A stretch of 64,000 nucleotides of DNA from Asticcacaulis sp. YBE204. Lineage in GTDB: Bacteria; Pseudomonadota; Alphaproteobacteria; Caulobacterales; Caulobacteraceae. The number at the start of each line of letters is the position of its first letter. Positions within the stretch are counted from its first letter, which is position 1. This document shows, piece by piece, positions 1-10,000 of this stretch. The notes under the pieces were generated by a model, which did no database searches, had not been told where the DNA came from, and saw only the letters and a list, made by a program, of their open reading frames with translations. Both the position numbers and the translations under genes were made by a program. Location: NCBI RefSeq assembly GCF_000495855.1, contig NZ_AWGF01000001.1:1-64000 (forward strand), given 5' to 3'.

Positions 1-2
1 CC

Positions 3-257
3 GAGCGGAATGGACTGATCAAAGCGGCAAGCGAACAAAGCGAACGTTTTACGTTAGAGCAGGTGCGCCTAAACGCGGAAACCAGTCGCGCGATGACACT
101 GCTCGATACCTTAAGAGCTGAACACAACGCTTTGCAGCAAAGATTGGAAGCTGTGGAGCAGGCCCGCAGCCAAGCGGAAGCGCACCTCAAATCCTATCGC
201 AACGCCGGTTTTGGCGACTTTACAAAGTGGGCCTTTGCGCCGAGCAACAAACCATAA
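3..257 (+). CDS. C-terminal end of a coiled-coil protein (5' truncated)
   Basis: The reading frame is open from the first bases of the window to the TAA at 255-257, giving 84 residues with the N-terminus outside. The visible part is rich in Glu, Gln, Arg, Ala and Leu with heptad-like spacing, so it probably forms a coiled coil; it ends in a short tail with Gly, Phe and Trp. Similar coiled-coil tails follow methyltransferase or glycosyltransferase domains in polysaccharide clusters, and the neighbours fit that, but the catalytic part is not visible and the function is unknown. A GTG at 63 is a possible start, but the open frame upstream makes continuation from outside more likely. It converges on the next gene with only 10 bases between the stop codons. 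Confidence 0.6.
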   Translation, partial: ERNGLIKAASEQSERFTLEQVRLNAETSRAMTLLDTLRAEHNALQQRLEAVEQARSQAEAHLKSYRNAGFGDFTKWAFAPSNKP

Positions 258-286
258 ACGAAACGACTTAAGCCGTTTCGTTTATG
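253..286. terminator. Bidirectional hairpin holding both stop codons
   Basis: A perfect 13-bp inverted repeat (arms 253-265 and 274-286, 8-base loop) spans the end of the plus-strand gene (TAA 255-257) and of the minus-strand gene (TAA read from 270-268). Each arm is A-rich or T-rich on its outer side, so it can serve as an intrinsic terminator in both directions. Confidence 0.75.
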
Positions 287-1488
287 CCGCGCAACTGGTC
301 AATTTCGCGGCGCATACGCGACAATTCAGCTTCCAGGTCTCGGATGGGATCGTTATCGACGGTCACATTGATCCGGTCGTGATGGCCGAACACCTTGAAA
401 TGACGCGCTTCAGGATCGGCGTTACGGTCGTATTTTGTGTCGCTATGCATTGGGAATTCAGCCAATGCCTCATGAAGCGCCTTCGCGCCTTCTACTGGCA
501 TCAGGGGGTTGGCTTGAAACGAGGCGAGATAATTATAATCCGCCGTCCGCTGAACAGCGGCCTCTAGCCGTGAAGTCACTGCAGAAGATTTGAGACCATC
601 GGTCAAAACAGCTGTAACGACTTCTTGGGAATCAATTGTCGCCACGAAAGCCCCTTGAAGGAAATTGTAGCCGTCACCCGGCACATCTCCTTTCAGCAAG
701 TCTTCCAGACTGATGTTTTTCAACGCTTCCGGTTGCCCCGATGAGCCGTATAGACCGAGATGGAAATAAACCGACAATAGTCGCATATAGGCGGCAAAAA
801 CATCCAGATAGAAATCCGAGCTCAGAAACACATCGATCCGTTGGCGCGACAGGTCTGCCTCACCAAACAGCAGAGGTGAATAGGCCTGAAGGTAGGCATC
901 GAAGATAGGAAAGCCTTCGGCAAACGGTGATCGGTAAAAAAACTGCTCCGGCGCCAGTGAGGCACATATATATTCCGATGACAGATCGAAATTGGCTAAC
1001 TTTAAAAGATCTTCGCGCAAACCATAGAAGGTAATGTCGTGAATGTAGTACGGGGCTATGGCAAAGGCATTCGCAACATAAATCTTATACTCGAATATCT
1101 TTGGCCATCCTTCCGGGAGGTTGATCGTCAGGTTCGCGCCAACGACCCGCTCCAGCAAATCGTCGCCTGAGGGTCCCAGATCCGGCCTCATCTTAAGAAC
1201 GAAAGCCCCCCTGGGCACAGCCTGCAAGGCGTACCACCAGGTCAGGGACTGATGCAGGGTGTGACCGACCGTTCTAAGTTTTGGCTCCTCGATCTGAACG
1301 ACGCGAAAGCCGCTTTTCAGCGCGAAATCGACAATATCTGGGTTCAAATCGGATTCACGACGCCACCAGCAACATACGACTCCGTCAAGGCGACCGCTGC
1401 TCAACCAGTCACGAAGTTGCTCGAGCTTTTTCACCGACTGATCGCGATTACGCAGAAGGCCGCAAAAAATTACCCAGTTTTTACGCAT
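268..1488 (-). CDS. WavE-like surface polysaccharide protein
   Basis: A 406-residue protein with no signal peptide or membrane segment. It resembles the WavE lipopolysaccharide-synthesis family: an N-terminal Rossmann-like strand, a central R-P-D motif after a hydrophobic strand (about residue 100), and an H-D-I-T-F-Y-G-L-R-E-D-L segment that matches the family's conserved H/D...F-G-L-x-D-L block. WavE proteins are needed for core or O-antigen synthesis and are probably glycosyltransferases, but the reaction is not firmly known. The last 25 residues form a short coiled coil. The ATG at 1488 has no clear ribosome binding site. A decayed copy of the intergenic repeat lies just upstream (1535-1579). 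The family call is from motif memory; a plain hypothetical protein is the fallback. Confidence 0.5.
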   Translation of the reverse strand: MRKNWVIFCGLLRNRDQSVKKLEQLRDWLSSGRLDGVVCCWWRRESDLNPDIVDFALKSGFRVVQIEEPKLRTVGHTLHQSLTWWYALQAVPRGAFVLKMRPDLGPSGDDLLERVVGANLTINLPEGWPKIFEYKIYVANAFAIAPYYIHDITFYGLREDLLKLANFDLSSEYICASLAPEQFFYRSPFAEGFPIFDAYLQAYSPLLFGEADLSRQRIDVFLSSDFYLDVFAAYMRLLSVYFHLGLYGSSGQPEALKNISLEDLLKGDVPGDGYNFLQGAFVATIDSQEVVTAVLTDGLKSSAVTSRLEAAVQRTADYNYLASFQANPLMPVEGAKALHEALAEFPMHSDTKYDRNADPEARHFKVFGHHDRINVTVDNDPIRDLEAELSRMRREIDQLRGINETA

Positions 1489-1534
1489 GACTGTTTATTG
1501 TCCTATCCAGAGCAATATATCGAAACAAAAAATC

Positions 1535-1579
1535 GGCGAAGCCAAAAGTGTGAGCGGTTTTCGACGACAATATCGCGAC
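1535..1579 (+). repeat. Degenerate copy of the 45-bp intergenic repeat
   Basis: This stretch shares the core AAAAGTGTG..CGGTTTTCG with the copies near 19.64, 29.76 and 51.27 kb, but the outer arms and the GANTC site are lost. It lies between two minus-strand genes, directly upstream of the WavE-like gene that starts at 1488. Confidence 0.5.
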
Positions 1580-1618
1580 ACAAATCGAAATGATGTAGCT
1601 ATTTAAAGTCATTCCGAT

Positions 1619-3976
1619 CTAGGTTGCCAGACCCTTTGGGCCATGAAAGATGCTTTTAAACCAGCGTTTGAAAAGCGATATCCTGACTTCGGATATTTTG
1701 GAAACTTGATTTTTAGACGCTTGTCGTGACGGACTATAATTACGCCAGGTGTCATCAGGTACATTAGAAAATAGCGGTCGGTCCCCCGTACGCGCCCATT
1801 GTCCCTGCCGAAAATAAGATTGCAACTCCCAGAAGAAACTCCCCTTCACGCCGTCCGGATCTGTCTTATTCAAAACGTGTTCCATGTCCCGACTGGTAAA
1901 ACACTTCAGTTCTAGAATTCCTTTAGTTAGAGGATCGAGTACAGGATACTTGTACCATCCCGCATTGAACCACTCAAATTCCTTTACGATGTAATGGTCG
2001 GCAAGGATCAATGCATTCGCATTTGCCCTCTCTTCTTCTGCCGCATAATAGGTTTTGAAATCCTCGGATCGCGCTTTCAGGCCCAGGCCTAGCTGGATCT
2101 CCATGACTATAGGCGATTCGGCGTCCACTGCCGGTACGGTCCAGTAAGATTTTAACGTCTCCACTTCACCGAACATGATCAAATCAGCAGGATGGATATC
2201 CCAGGAATATTTAGATGTAAAAATATCACTGACAATTATCTTGCGAGAATTCCCTGACACTAACACTTGAGACTTAGCTCGATTTAATATGGATGGATCG
2301 TCAAAATAGAAATCCCATCGCGCAAGCAAAGTATATTTGAACTTCAAATCCACCGCTCTTTTCAATCCGATGCTGGCCATTGAAATTTGTTTATTTACAT
2401 TCCCCCTATTATCTATAGTTGGAGCATCCAGGACAATAACCTCATCAAAAACTGTATTTAATTCGGCCACTAAGGCAGATTCCGTGTTTGCCCAAACCAC
2501 CGCGATGAGATAATACCCTTTAAATGTAATGCGATTTGCGCGAGCCAGTTGCAGAAATTGCGAATTTAGCATTCCTCTGAAAATGACGCATGCCTCAGTG
2601 GAATAATCAACGTCCGGATTTCTGGCATCAGGGTGCACTCCCTTAAATTTAAAATAGGCTTTATTAAAAATACCGCGTCGTTCGAACCCGGCCGAGTCAG
2701 CGGGATGGTCGCTTGTAAATATTTTCACCCCGGACTCTTTAGAAAAAATGGCCTCCTCACAAGCTTTTCCAATCGAATTTGCCACAACATGAAGTTCTTT
2801 ATTATTATAAAGAATTTCAATTATGCTATTGCAAAGTGATAGTACAGATTCCTTCTCTATAAGCGCCAGTGTTTCGATATCAATTTTATTAAAAAAACTT
2901 ATTAGTGATTTAAAATCAACCCCACTTCGAATAGTCGATGATAGATTTATTACAAGAATCCAGTATAAACTCTCAGAAAGAAATTCCAATTGCAATTTAT
3001 GAACTTTATGAAAATAAAGCTCATAACGCTCTACAAGTATCTTCGCAGATGCAAAATCCCCCCTGCTAAAAGCAAGGCAGGCCTCTTGCAGATAACGTCT
3101 TCCATCTACAGAATTGATATGCACACTATTTGTGTACATTCTTTCAAGCTCACGCCTCAATTCGACATTCGTTACTTTATGAAAATCTATAGGCGCACCG
3201 TGCGTCAAGTAATTCAATTTAGAGCTTAAATAAATAATTACATCGAGGTCGATGGATGATTCTTTAGCAAGCTCTAAAATCTCATCACAGGCGAAGGTGC
3301 AATGCCTTTCGTAGAAAAAATTAAATGCTTTTATGAACAATCCTTTATTTGGGCAAGAAACTAAAACGTCTTTATATATACGTGACGCAAACGCTTGGTT
3401 ATTATTGTCAATTATAAAATCAATTAAATATATAAATACATGAAGCCTGTCTTCCGCGCTTTCAAGTTCATATATAAGAGAAACAATATCAAGAGTTAAT
3501 CTTTGAAATTTTATCCTCCCCAGTAAGAATAATTTTTTTATATTTTCTGAAAAAACACCTTTTGATTGGCAAATCGATTGCAATTCTTTCAATTCTAAAT
3601 AATTATTTGTATGTTCATATATTTCAGCAAGCATTTCGTACGAAGGAACATGATTTCCGTCCACCGCAATTGCTTGCCGGCAAGTATTAACTACCCCATC
3701 TATTTTTCCGAGCTTCTTATATGATTCGGCTAAATGAAAACACATCCATACAGAATTAGGAAATTTTTCGCACGCTAAAACCAATACTTCCTCGGCTTTC
3801 GAGACCATGTCTTGGGACAAATAAAATTTGCCCAGATCACTATACGCCATGTCAAAATCAGGACACGCTGTTACAAAGGCTAAAAGTATGTCTTCAGTGG
3901 CATTTTCACCTTCTGTTGATATCAGATCTTCAACATAGGCGCGTTTATCCCACACTGTATCGCCGACAATGTTCAC
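1619..3976 (-). CDS. TPR protein with C-terminal WavE-like domain
   Basis: About 785 residues. The first 250 contain TPR-like helical pairs, followed by a long helical middle part. The C-terminal 300 residues look like a WavE domain: N-x-N-K-Q-I...G-L-K-x-A, then L-L-A-R-W-D-F-Y and H-P-A-D-L-I-M-F-G. It probably takes part in building the polysaccharide exported by the neighbouring ABC transporter, perhaps as a glycosyltransferase. I prefer the GTG at 3976, which has a GGGGG six bases upstream, over the TTG at 3991. The gene is strikingly AT-rich: in 2881-2940 only 16 of 60 bases are G or C, whereas 6001-6060 in a neighbour has 43 of 60. This suggests recent acquisition. A terminator-like hairpin sits immediately upstream. 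Confidence 0.6.
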   Translation of the reverse strand: MNIVGDTVWDKRAYVEDLISTEGENATEDILLAFVTACPDFDMAYSDLGKFYLSQDMVSKAEEVLVLACEKFPNSVWMCFHLAESYKKLGKIDGVVNTCRQAIAVDGNHVPSYEMLAEIYEHTNNYLELKELQSICQSKGVFSENIKKLFLLGRIKFQRLTLDIVSLIYELESAEDRLHVFIYLIDFIIDNNNQAFASRIYKDVLVSCPNKGLFIKAFNFFYERHCTFACDEILELAKESSIDLDVIIYLSSKLNYLTHGAPIDFHKVTNVELRRELERMYTNSVHINSVDGRRYLQEACLAFSRGDFASAKILVERYELYFHKVHKLQLEFLSESLYWILVINLSSTIRSGVDFKSLISFFNKIDIETLALIEKESVLSLCNSIIEILYNNKELHVVANSIGKACEEAIFSKESGVKIFTSDHPADSAGFERRGIFNKAYFKFKGVHPDARNPDVDYSTEACVIFRGMLNSQFLQLARANRITFKGYYLIAVVWANTESALVAELNTVFDEVIVLDAPTIDNRGNVNKQISMASIGLKRAVDLKFKYTLLARWDFYFDDPSILNRAKSQVLVSGNSRKIIVSDIFTSKYSWDIHPADLIMFGEVETLKSYWTVPAVDAESPIVMEIQLGLGLKARSEDFKTYYAAEEERANANALILADHYIVKEFEWFNAGWYKYPVLDPLTKGILELKCFTSRDMEHVLNKTDPDGVKGSFFWELQSYFRQGQWARTGDRPLFSNVPDDTWRNYSPSRQASKNQVSKISEVRISLFKRWFKSIFHGPKGLAT

Positions 3977-3989
3977 CCTAAACCCCCGC

Positions 3990-4026
3990 AAAAATAAAAT
4001 GCGCCCGGATATAAATTTCCGGGCGC
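3990..4026 (-). terminator. Terminator of the wzm-wzt pair
   Basis: Nine-bp arms (4001-4009 and 4018-4026) with an 8-base loop; on the minus strand the stem is followed by a T-rich tail (4000-3990). It lies 18 bases after the wzt stop and only about 14 bases before the GTG of the TPR-WavE gene. Confidence 0.7.
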
Positions 4027-4043
4027 CATACTAAAATTATATT

Positions 4044-4799
4044 TTAGACAGATGTCGGCTGCTTATTTTCAAAATCCCAACCGGCGACATCACCAAAATA
4101 GGCTTGATTCCCCCCATCAAGCACCAAAACCTTATTACAAACCTCTTGGACAAGGCCCCAACTATGGGTAGCGACAACCATAATGCGCGACTTCTCAAGG
4201 ACTTCGTTCATTTTAGACTTTGCCTTGTCTTGGAAGCCGGCGTCACCGGCACCAATCCACTCGTCAAGCAAGAGAATATCCGGCTCAAAGTTGGTGGAGA
4301 CAGCAAATACCAGGCGCGATTGCATGCCCGCCGAGTAAGTCTTTACAGGCAGATCAACGAAAGCGCCCAACTCGGAGAATTCGATGATCTCCTCCATGCG
4401 CGAAAGAATTTGCTTGGTCGTATAACCGCGGCGCCGCGCCATATGAAGGATATTTTCGCGTCCCGTGAAGGTTGCGTCGAGCCCAAGGCCAATATCGATC
4501 ATAGAGGATATGCGACCCGTTACATCGACTCTGCCAACATCGGGCTCATAGATACCGGCCAGAACGCGCAACAGGGTCGTTTTTCCGGCCCCGTTATGAC
4601 CTACAATGCCCATACGGTCGCCATCAGTAAGGCGGAAACTAATGTTATCCAAGGCGCGAATGTGAATCACGTCTTGTCCGCTTTTCAGCATACGCCCGCC
4701 AATGGCCATGTTCAGAACGGCATTGCGTATTGATTGTGCTTTGATAGAATATATACAATAGTCCAGGCTTACGCCACTGAGTTCAATTTTAGCAGACAT
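4044..4799 (-). CDS. wzt: Polysaccharide ABC transporter, ATP-binding subunit
   Basis: A 251-residue ABC ATPase that powers export of a lipid-linked or capsular polysaccharide across the inner membrane with the permease encoded upstream. Walker A G-H-N-G-A-G-K-T is at residues 67-74, the signature Y-S-A-G-M-Q-S-R-L at 155-163, and Walker B I-L-L-L-D-E at 175-180. The N-terminal R-N-A-V-L-N...G-G stretch before the nucleotide fold is typical of the Wzt/KpsT/TagH group. It lacks the extra C-terminal carbohydrate-binding domain of long O-antigen Wzt proteins, so chain-end recognition is not expected here. The ATG at 4799 has AGGGGG five bases upstream. It follows the permease gene by 10 bases, so the two are co-transcribed. 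Confidence 0.88.
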   Translation of the reverse strand: MSAKIELSGVSLDYCIYSIKAQSIRNAVLNMAIGGRMLKSGQDVIHIRALDNISFRLTDGDRMGIVGHNGAGKTTLLRVLAGIYEPDVGRVDVTGRISSMIDIGLGLDATFTGRENILHMARRRGYTTKQILSRMEEIIEFSELGAFVDLPVKTYSAGMQSRLVFAVSTNFEPDILLLDEWIGAGDAGFQDKAKSKMNEVLEKSRIMVVATHSWGLVQEVCNKVLVLDGGNQAYFGDVAGWDFENKQPTSV

Positions 4800-4809
4800 T
4801 ACGCCCCCT

Positions 4810-5607
4810 TTAAATCCAGAACGGAATACGACGGCGATTCAAGCTGAAAAACAACAGCCAGAGCAGAACTCCTGCAACCGTTATCCCCAATGCCATCCCC
4901 CAGTACTTGGCCGGCATGAACGTGCCCAGCATAGGGGAACGCACCATTTCTATAAAGGGGTAAAAGGGATTGTAATCTACGATGAACATCTTATGCGCAG
5001 GAATCATGGATGGCCGGTACATGATTGGCGACATGAACATCACTAATTGCGATAAATAAGGAAGCAAAAACCGCAAATCCTTATACCGCGCGGAAACCAT
5101 CGAAACTAACGCCCCCCACGTCAACATATTAAATACGACGATCAGCATCCCGGGAACAATCGTCCAGTGCGGCAAGGTCAGCACACGCAGGAGCGCAAGA
5201 ATAATGTAAAACACGACAAGATTGTGAGCGAACAGAAACAAATTTCGCGTCACCGCCTCAAAACTATAATAAGTGAACGGGTAGGCATGATTGCTGATAA
5301 TGCCGCCATTCTGTACATATACCTCAGGCGCTTCGTTAAATACATGCCCGACCAGGCTGAAGGCAATCATGCCGCTCATGATCCAAGGGAAAACGACACT
5401 TAGATCCTGATTGAACAGGGCTCCAAATACAATCGCCATCGATCCGGACATGGCAATCATGGAACCCGTGTTCCAGAAAGAGCCTAAAAGCGTTCGCTTA
5501 TACTTGGCTGAAATATCGTGATAAGCTTGGTAAAGCCAGACATGAGATAGTCCAATACCAGCTCTGAGATCATTAATTGCTTTAAAAAATTGATTATTCG
5601 TCGCCAT
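4810..5607 (-). CDS. wzm: Polysaccharide ABC transporter permease
   Basis: A 265-residue inner-membrane protein of the ABC-2 family, with about six hydrophobic segments, a cytoplasmic N-terminal amphipathic region, the characteristic Y-K-R-T-L-L-G-S-F-W stretch near residue 35 and the F-N-P-F-Y-P-type motif near the last third. It forms the channel for the polysaccharide moved by the Wzt ATPase encoded just downstream. The frame is open further upstream, but the ATG at 5607 has GGAA at proper distance and the family-like N-terminus. It is transcribed divergently from the HddC-GmhB gene; the 136 bases between them (5608-5743) must hold both promoters, though I see no clear motif. Confidence 0.85.
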   Translation of the reverse strand: MATNNQFFKAINDLRAGIGLSHVWLYQAYHDISAKYKRTLLGSFWNTGSMIAMSGSMAIVFGALFNQDLSVVFPWIMSGMIAFSLVGHVFNEAPEVYVQNGGIISNHAYPFTYYSFEAVTRNLFLFAHNLVVFYIILALLRVLTLPHWTIVPGMLIVVFNMLTWGALVSMVSARYKDLRFLLPYLSQLVMFMSPIMYRPSMIPAHKMFIVDYNPFYPFIEMVRSPMLGTFMPAKYWGMALGITVAGVLLWLLFFSLNRRRIPFWI

Positions 5608-5743
5608 AAAACGTTCCTGACAAGGAGACCTTCCCTCGTATATGACATAGCCGTAATCGGTGCAAGGCGTCATTTCGCAGTTGCGGAACACCTTCCGCTC
5701 CACTAAGAATGCGGTTATATTTCGCGCCTATCCGGATAAATTT

Positions 5744-6964
5744 ATGTCTTTTTCCAAACAATTGGTCGTTCTGGTCGGCGGCAAGGGCACACGCCTGGGT
5801 GAGGCGACCAAGAATACGCCCAAGCCGCTGATGCCCATTACCGATACCGATGTTTTCCTCGATTACTTCCTGCGCGCCGCCGCGCGTCAGGGGTTCGACG
5901 ACATTCTCATGCTGGCCGGGCATCTGGGCGAGCAGGTTCAGGCGCGCTACGACAACCGGCGGTTCGGCGAGGCCCGCATCAGCGTCCTGATCGAGCCCGA
6001 ACCGATGGGCACCGGCGGCGCCTTCCGTTTCGCCAGCGAACGCCTGGCGCCCACCTTCGTGGCGGCCAATGGCGATACCCTGTTCGATACCAATATCCGC
6101 GCCCTCGATCACGTCCTGCAAAGCGACAACAGTCTCCTGGCGGCACTGGCCCTGCGTCACGTCGACAATGCCGGTCGTTACGGTTCGGTCGATTTCGACG
6201 GCAAGCGCATCGCGCAGTTCCGTGAAAAAGACCCGACCTCCGAAGCCCAGCCGGGCCACATTAATGGCGGCATCTATGCCTTGCGTCGTGATGCCATCCT
6301 GCAACTCGACGACGGCCCCTCGTCAATCGAGGCCGACCTGTTTCCGCGCCTCGCCGCCGAAGGTCGGCTGGGCGGCCTGACCTCCACGGGTTACTTCCTC
6401 GACATCGGCCTGCCGGAAACTCTGGCCACCGCGCGAAAGGATCTGCCCGCCCAAAAGCGCGCGGCCCTGTTCCTTGATCGCGACGGGGTCATCAATATCG
6501 ACACCAATTATCTGCACAAGGTCGAGGATCTCGTCTGGGTCGATGGCGTAACCGAAACCATCCGTGCAGCGAACGACCGCGGGCTGGCGGTCATCGTCGT
6601 TACGAACCAGGCCGGTATCGCGCGCGGCTATTACAGCGAAGGCGACATGATCCGCCTGCACCACCATCTTCAGGATACACTGAACAGTCAGGGCGCCTTT
6701 ATCGACGGCTTCTATTTCTGCCCCTATCACGAAGCGGCGGAGATCGAGCGCTACCGCATCGCCAACCATCCGGATCGCAAACCGAACCCCGGCATGATTC
6801 TCAAGGCGGCGCTCGACCATAATATCGACCTGTCAGGCTCCCTGTTGATCGGCGACAACCTATCGGATGTCGAAGCGGCGACGCGCGCCGGGGTGCGGGG
6901 CCACCTGTTTACCGGCGGCAACCTGATGTCTTTTGTTGAAGACCAGACCGAAATCCTATTATGA
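5744..6964 (+). CDS. Heptose-1-phosphate nucleotidyltransferase / heptose-bisphosphate phosphatase fusion
   Basis: A 406-residue two-domain enzyme. Residues 1-225 are a sugar nucleotidyltransferase (V-G-G-K-G-T-R-L near residue 12, P-K-P-L near 25) resembling HddC, which makes GDP-D-glycero-alpha-D-manno-heptose. Residues from about 240 are a HAD phosphatase of the GmhB type (F-L-D-R-D-G-V near 245, V-T-N-Q-A-G-I-A, cysteine/histidine loop C-P-Y-H, K-P-N-P-G-M, G-D-N-x-x-D), which removes the 7-phosphate from heptose 1,7-bisphosphate. The fusion covers consecutive late steps, and the kinase that feeds them is at 11219-12259. The ATG at 5744 gives the normal N-terminus; an upstream in-frame start at 5660 would add 28 unrelated residues. 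The choice of GDP rather than ADP is inferred from context. Confidence 0.8.
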   Translation: MSFSKQLVVLVGGKGTRLGEATKNTPKPLMPITDTDVFLDYFLRAAARQGFDDILMLAGHLGEQVQARYDNRRFGEARISVLIEPEPMGTGGAFRFASERLAPTFVAANGDTLFDTNIRALDHVLQSDNSLLAALALRHVDNAGRYGSVDFDGKRIAQFREKDPTSEAQPGHINGGIYALRRDAILQLDDGPSSIEADLFPRLAAEGRLGGLTSTGYFLDIGLPETLATARKDLPAQKRAALFLDRDGVINIDTNYLHKVEDLVWVDGVTETIRAANDRGLAVIVVTNQAGIARGYYSEGDMIRLHHHLQDTLNSQGAFIDGFYFCPYHEAAEIERYRIANHPDRKPNPGMILKAALDHNIDLSGSLLIGDNLSDVEAATRAGVRGHLFTGGNLMSFVEDQTEILL

Positions 6965-7051
6965 TCCCAGCAAGGGGGCCCGCCGCACACAGGCGCGCTT
7001 CCGACCGGATATTCCTTAAAAAAATTTCAACGATTTCATGAGCGCGGCGTA

Positions 7052-10000
7052 ATGGCTAAAAGTCCTTCCAAGAAACCGGTTTCCAAGACGCCCAAGACCA
7101 GTGTGGCAGAAAAGCCCGTCACCGCGACTGTAGCCGTTGTGAAGGCGGTCGACGTGCCGCCAAAGCCTGAAAAGCCGGCAGCCAGGCCCGCCACCAAGAC
7201 GATCAAGCTCAGAACGACCAGCCAGGCCGCGACGTCCTCCGTAAAGGTGGCAAAAGCGGAAACATCGGAGGTGGAAACCCCGGCCAAAGCCGCTCCGACG
7301 CTTGAAACAAAAACGAACGCGCCTAAGATTCCGCGCAAAACGGTCGGGATCGCGCCCAGAGCTTTCGGTGCGGGCCGTTCCGTCAAGTCCGATCTCTCGG
7401 CCGATGAGATCGAACGGCGCATGACCAACATGCGCAACCGTGTGCGTGAACTGGAAGCCTCTCATGACGCTCTGGAAGAAGAAAAGCGGATTCGTGAGCG
7501 CGAGTTGATGCAGTTGCGCACGCATGTTCATAACCTCAATCTCAGCCTGATTGCCCAAAGCCAATACACTGCCCGCGCCATTATGCTGGCCACGCCGGAA
7601 AAGTCGAAAATAGAGGTAAAGAGTTCGCCCCTTACCGATCTGGGCTGGCTTATCCGCCTCACCCTGAGCAAGGGACCGGTGCGTGCTCTGCACGATTATC
7701 GTGCAGCCACCTACCTGAAATCGCATGAGCTGTTCGACGCCAGCTATTATCAGTCTCAGCTGGATACACCGCTGACCGGCAAGGATATGCTCTGGCACTA
7801 TATTACCGAAGGCTTCAATGCCGGTCTCAATCCTTCGCGCAACTTCAACGTCCGCAAATATCTGGCCTTCTATCCCGATATCAAGGCCTCGGGTGTTGAA
7901 CCGTTCAGCCACTATCACCGTATCGGTCACAATGAACGCCGCGTCGCCCTGCCGTCTGCGCCGATTACGCCCATGTTCGAGGGCGACAGCGTTGCGCGCT
8001 TCTATGCGCCGCAGCCGCAGCCCAAGCCGGTCTTCGTACCCGGTTCGATCGATCTCGAAGATCGTACCGGCGAGGAATGGATCACCGCCCGCAATCCGGC
8101 GGTCGACCGCAGCACGCTGGGCCTTTACGATATCCGCCCCGACGATGCCGTCCCCATAGAAGGCGCCGTCGGCGAGGCCTTCATGGAACAGTTCGACCTG
8201 CTGGGCGAAGCGCCTGACTATGCCGGAGCGGTCGCTTACCTCAACGGTCTAAAACCTAAAGCTAAAATCGTCACCGATCCGAACGAACCGGTCGACGTCT
8301 CGATCGTCATCCCCATCTATGGGCAACTGAACTACACGCTCAACTGCTTGCACTCCCTGTTGTTGCACGAAACCAAATACAGCATGGAGATCATTATCGG
8401 CGACGACCGCGGCCCCGACGAAAGCGGTGTATATCTACCGCAACTCAACTTCATCCGTTACCTGCTGCACGACGTCAACGGTGGTTTCATTCTGAACTGT
8501 AACCGTGCCGGCGAACTGGCGCATGGCGACTGGATCGTCATGCTCAATAACGACACCCGCGTGGTGCCGGAATGGCTCGACGAAATGATCGATTCGTTCG
8601 CCCTGTTCCCCAAGGCCGGGATGGTCGGCTCGAAGCTGTTCTATTCCGACGGTTCGCAACAGGAAGCGGGCGGCATCATCTGGAAGGACGGTTCGGCCTG
8701 GAACTACGGGCGTAACGACGACCCGAACCGCCCACGCTATACCTATGCCCGTCAGATCGACTATATCTCTGGCTGCTCGATTACCCTGCCGATGAAGCTC
8801 TGGCGCGAACTGGCCGGTTTCGATCCGCATTTCTGCCCGGCCTATGCCGAAGACTCCGATCTGGCGTTCCGTATCCGTCATGCTGGTTATGAAACGTGGT
8901 ATCAGCCGCTGTCGCGCATCATCCACTATGAAGGCAAGACGTCGGGCACCGACGTCACGACCGGCGTTAAGGCCTATCAGGTCATCAATAAGGACAAGCT
9001 GTTCGCGCGCTGGAAAGACGATCTGAGCACGCACCGCGAAAATGCGCACGAACCCTGGCTGGAGCGCGAGCGCACCGTGGAAAAGCGTGCCCTGATCATC
9101 GACGCGACCAACCCGACGCCGTGGATGGACGCCGGATCGGTGACGACGACCACGACGATCCGCATCTATCAGGAACTGGGCTACAAGGTGCACTTCGTCC
9201 CGCAGGACAACTTCCTGTACGAACCGCGTCAGGTGAAAGCCCTGCAACGGATGGGCGTCGAATGCGCCTATGCGCCTTATGAGACGCGCTTTTCGACCTA
9301 TATGCAGAAATACGGTCACCTGTTCGATATCGTTCAGGTATATCGCTTCGGGGTCGCTGAAAAGTGCCTCGACGATATTCGCAACTACGCACCGCAGGCT
9401 AAGATCGTCTTCCACAACATGGACCTGCACTTCCTCCGCCTCGAACGCGAAGCCGAGATTTCCGGCGACGAGAAGGCCATGGCCCACGCCATGGAGGTCA
9501 AGGAAAAAGAACTGGACCTCATCTCCAAGGTCGACTGCACCATCGTTCACTCGCCGGTCGAATCGGACCTGCTGAACGAACTTCTGCCCACCGCGCCGGT
9601 CGTCATCTTCCCGTACATGACCGACTATGTTGGGACCAAGATCGGCTTCGACGCGCGCAAGGACATCATGTTCCTCGGCGGTTACGGCCACGGTCCAAAC
9701 ATCGATGCCGTCGAATATTTCGTCAAGGAAGTCTGGCCGTTGATAAAGGACGAGCTTCCGGAGGCGAAATATCTCGCCGTGGGGGCCAAACCGACCGACA
9801 GTATGAAAGCCCTGGCCGACGACCGCATTATAATCACCGGCATGGTCGAAGATCTGGCCCCGTGGTTCGACCGCTGTCGCGTCTTTGCCGCAACTATACG
9901 GTACGGTGCGGGCGTCAAGGGCAAGGTATCAACCTCGATGGCGCACGGCGTCCCCGTCGTCGCTACCGATTGCGCCGCCGAAGGCATGTACCTGACCGAT

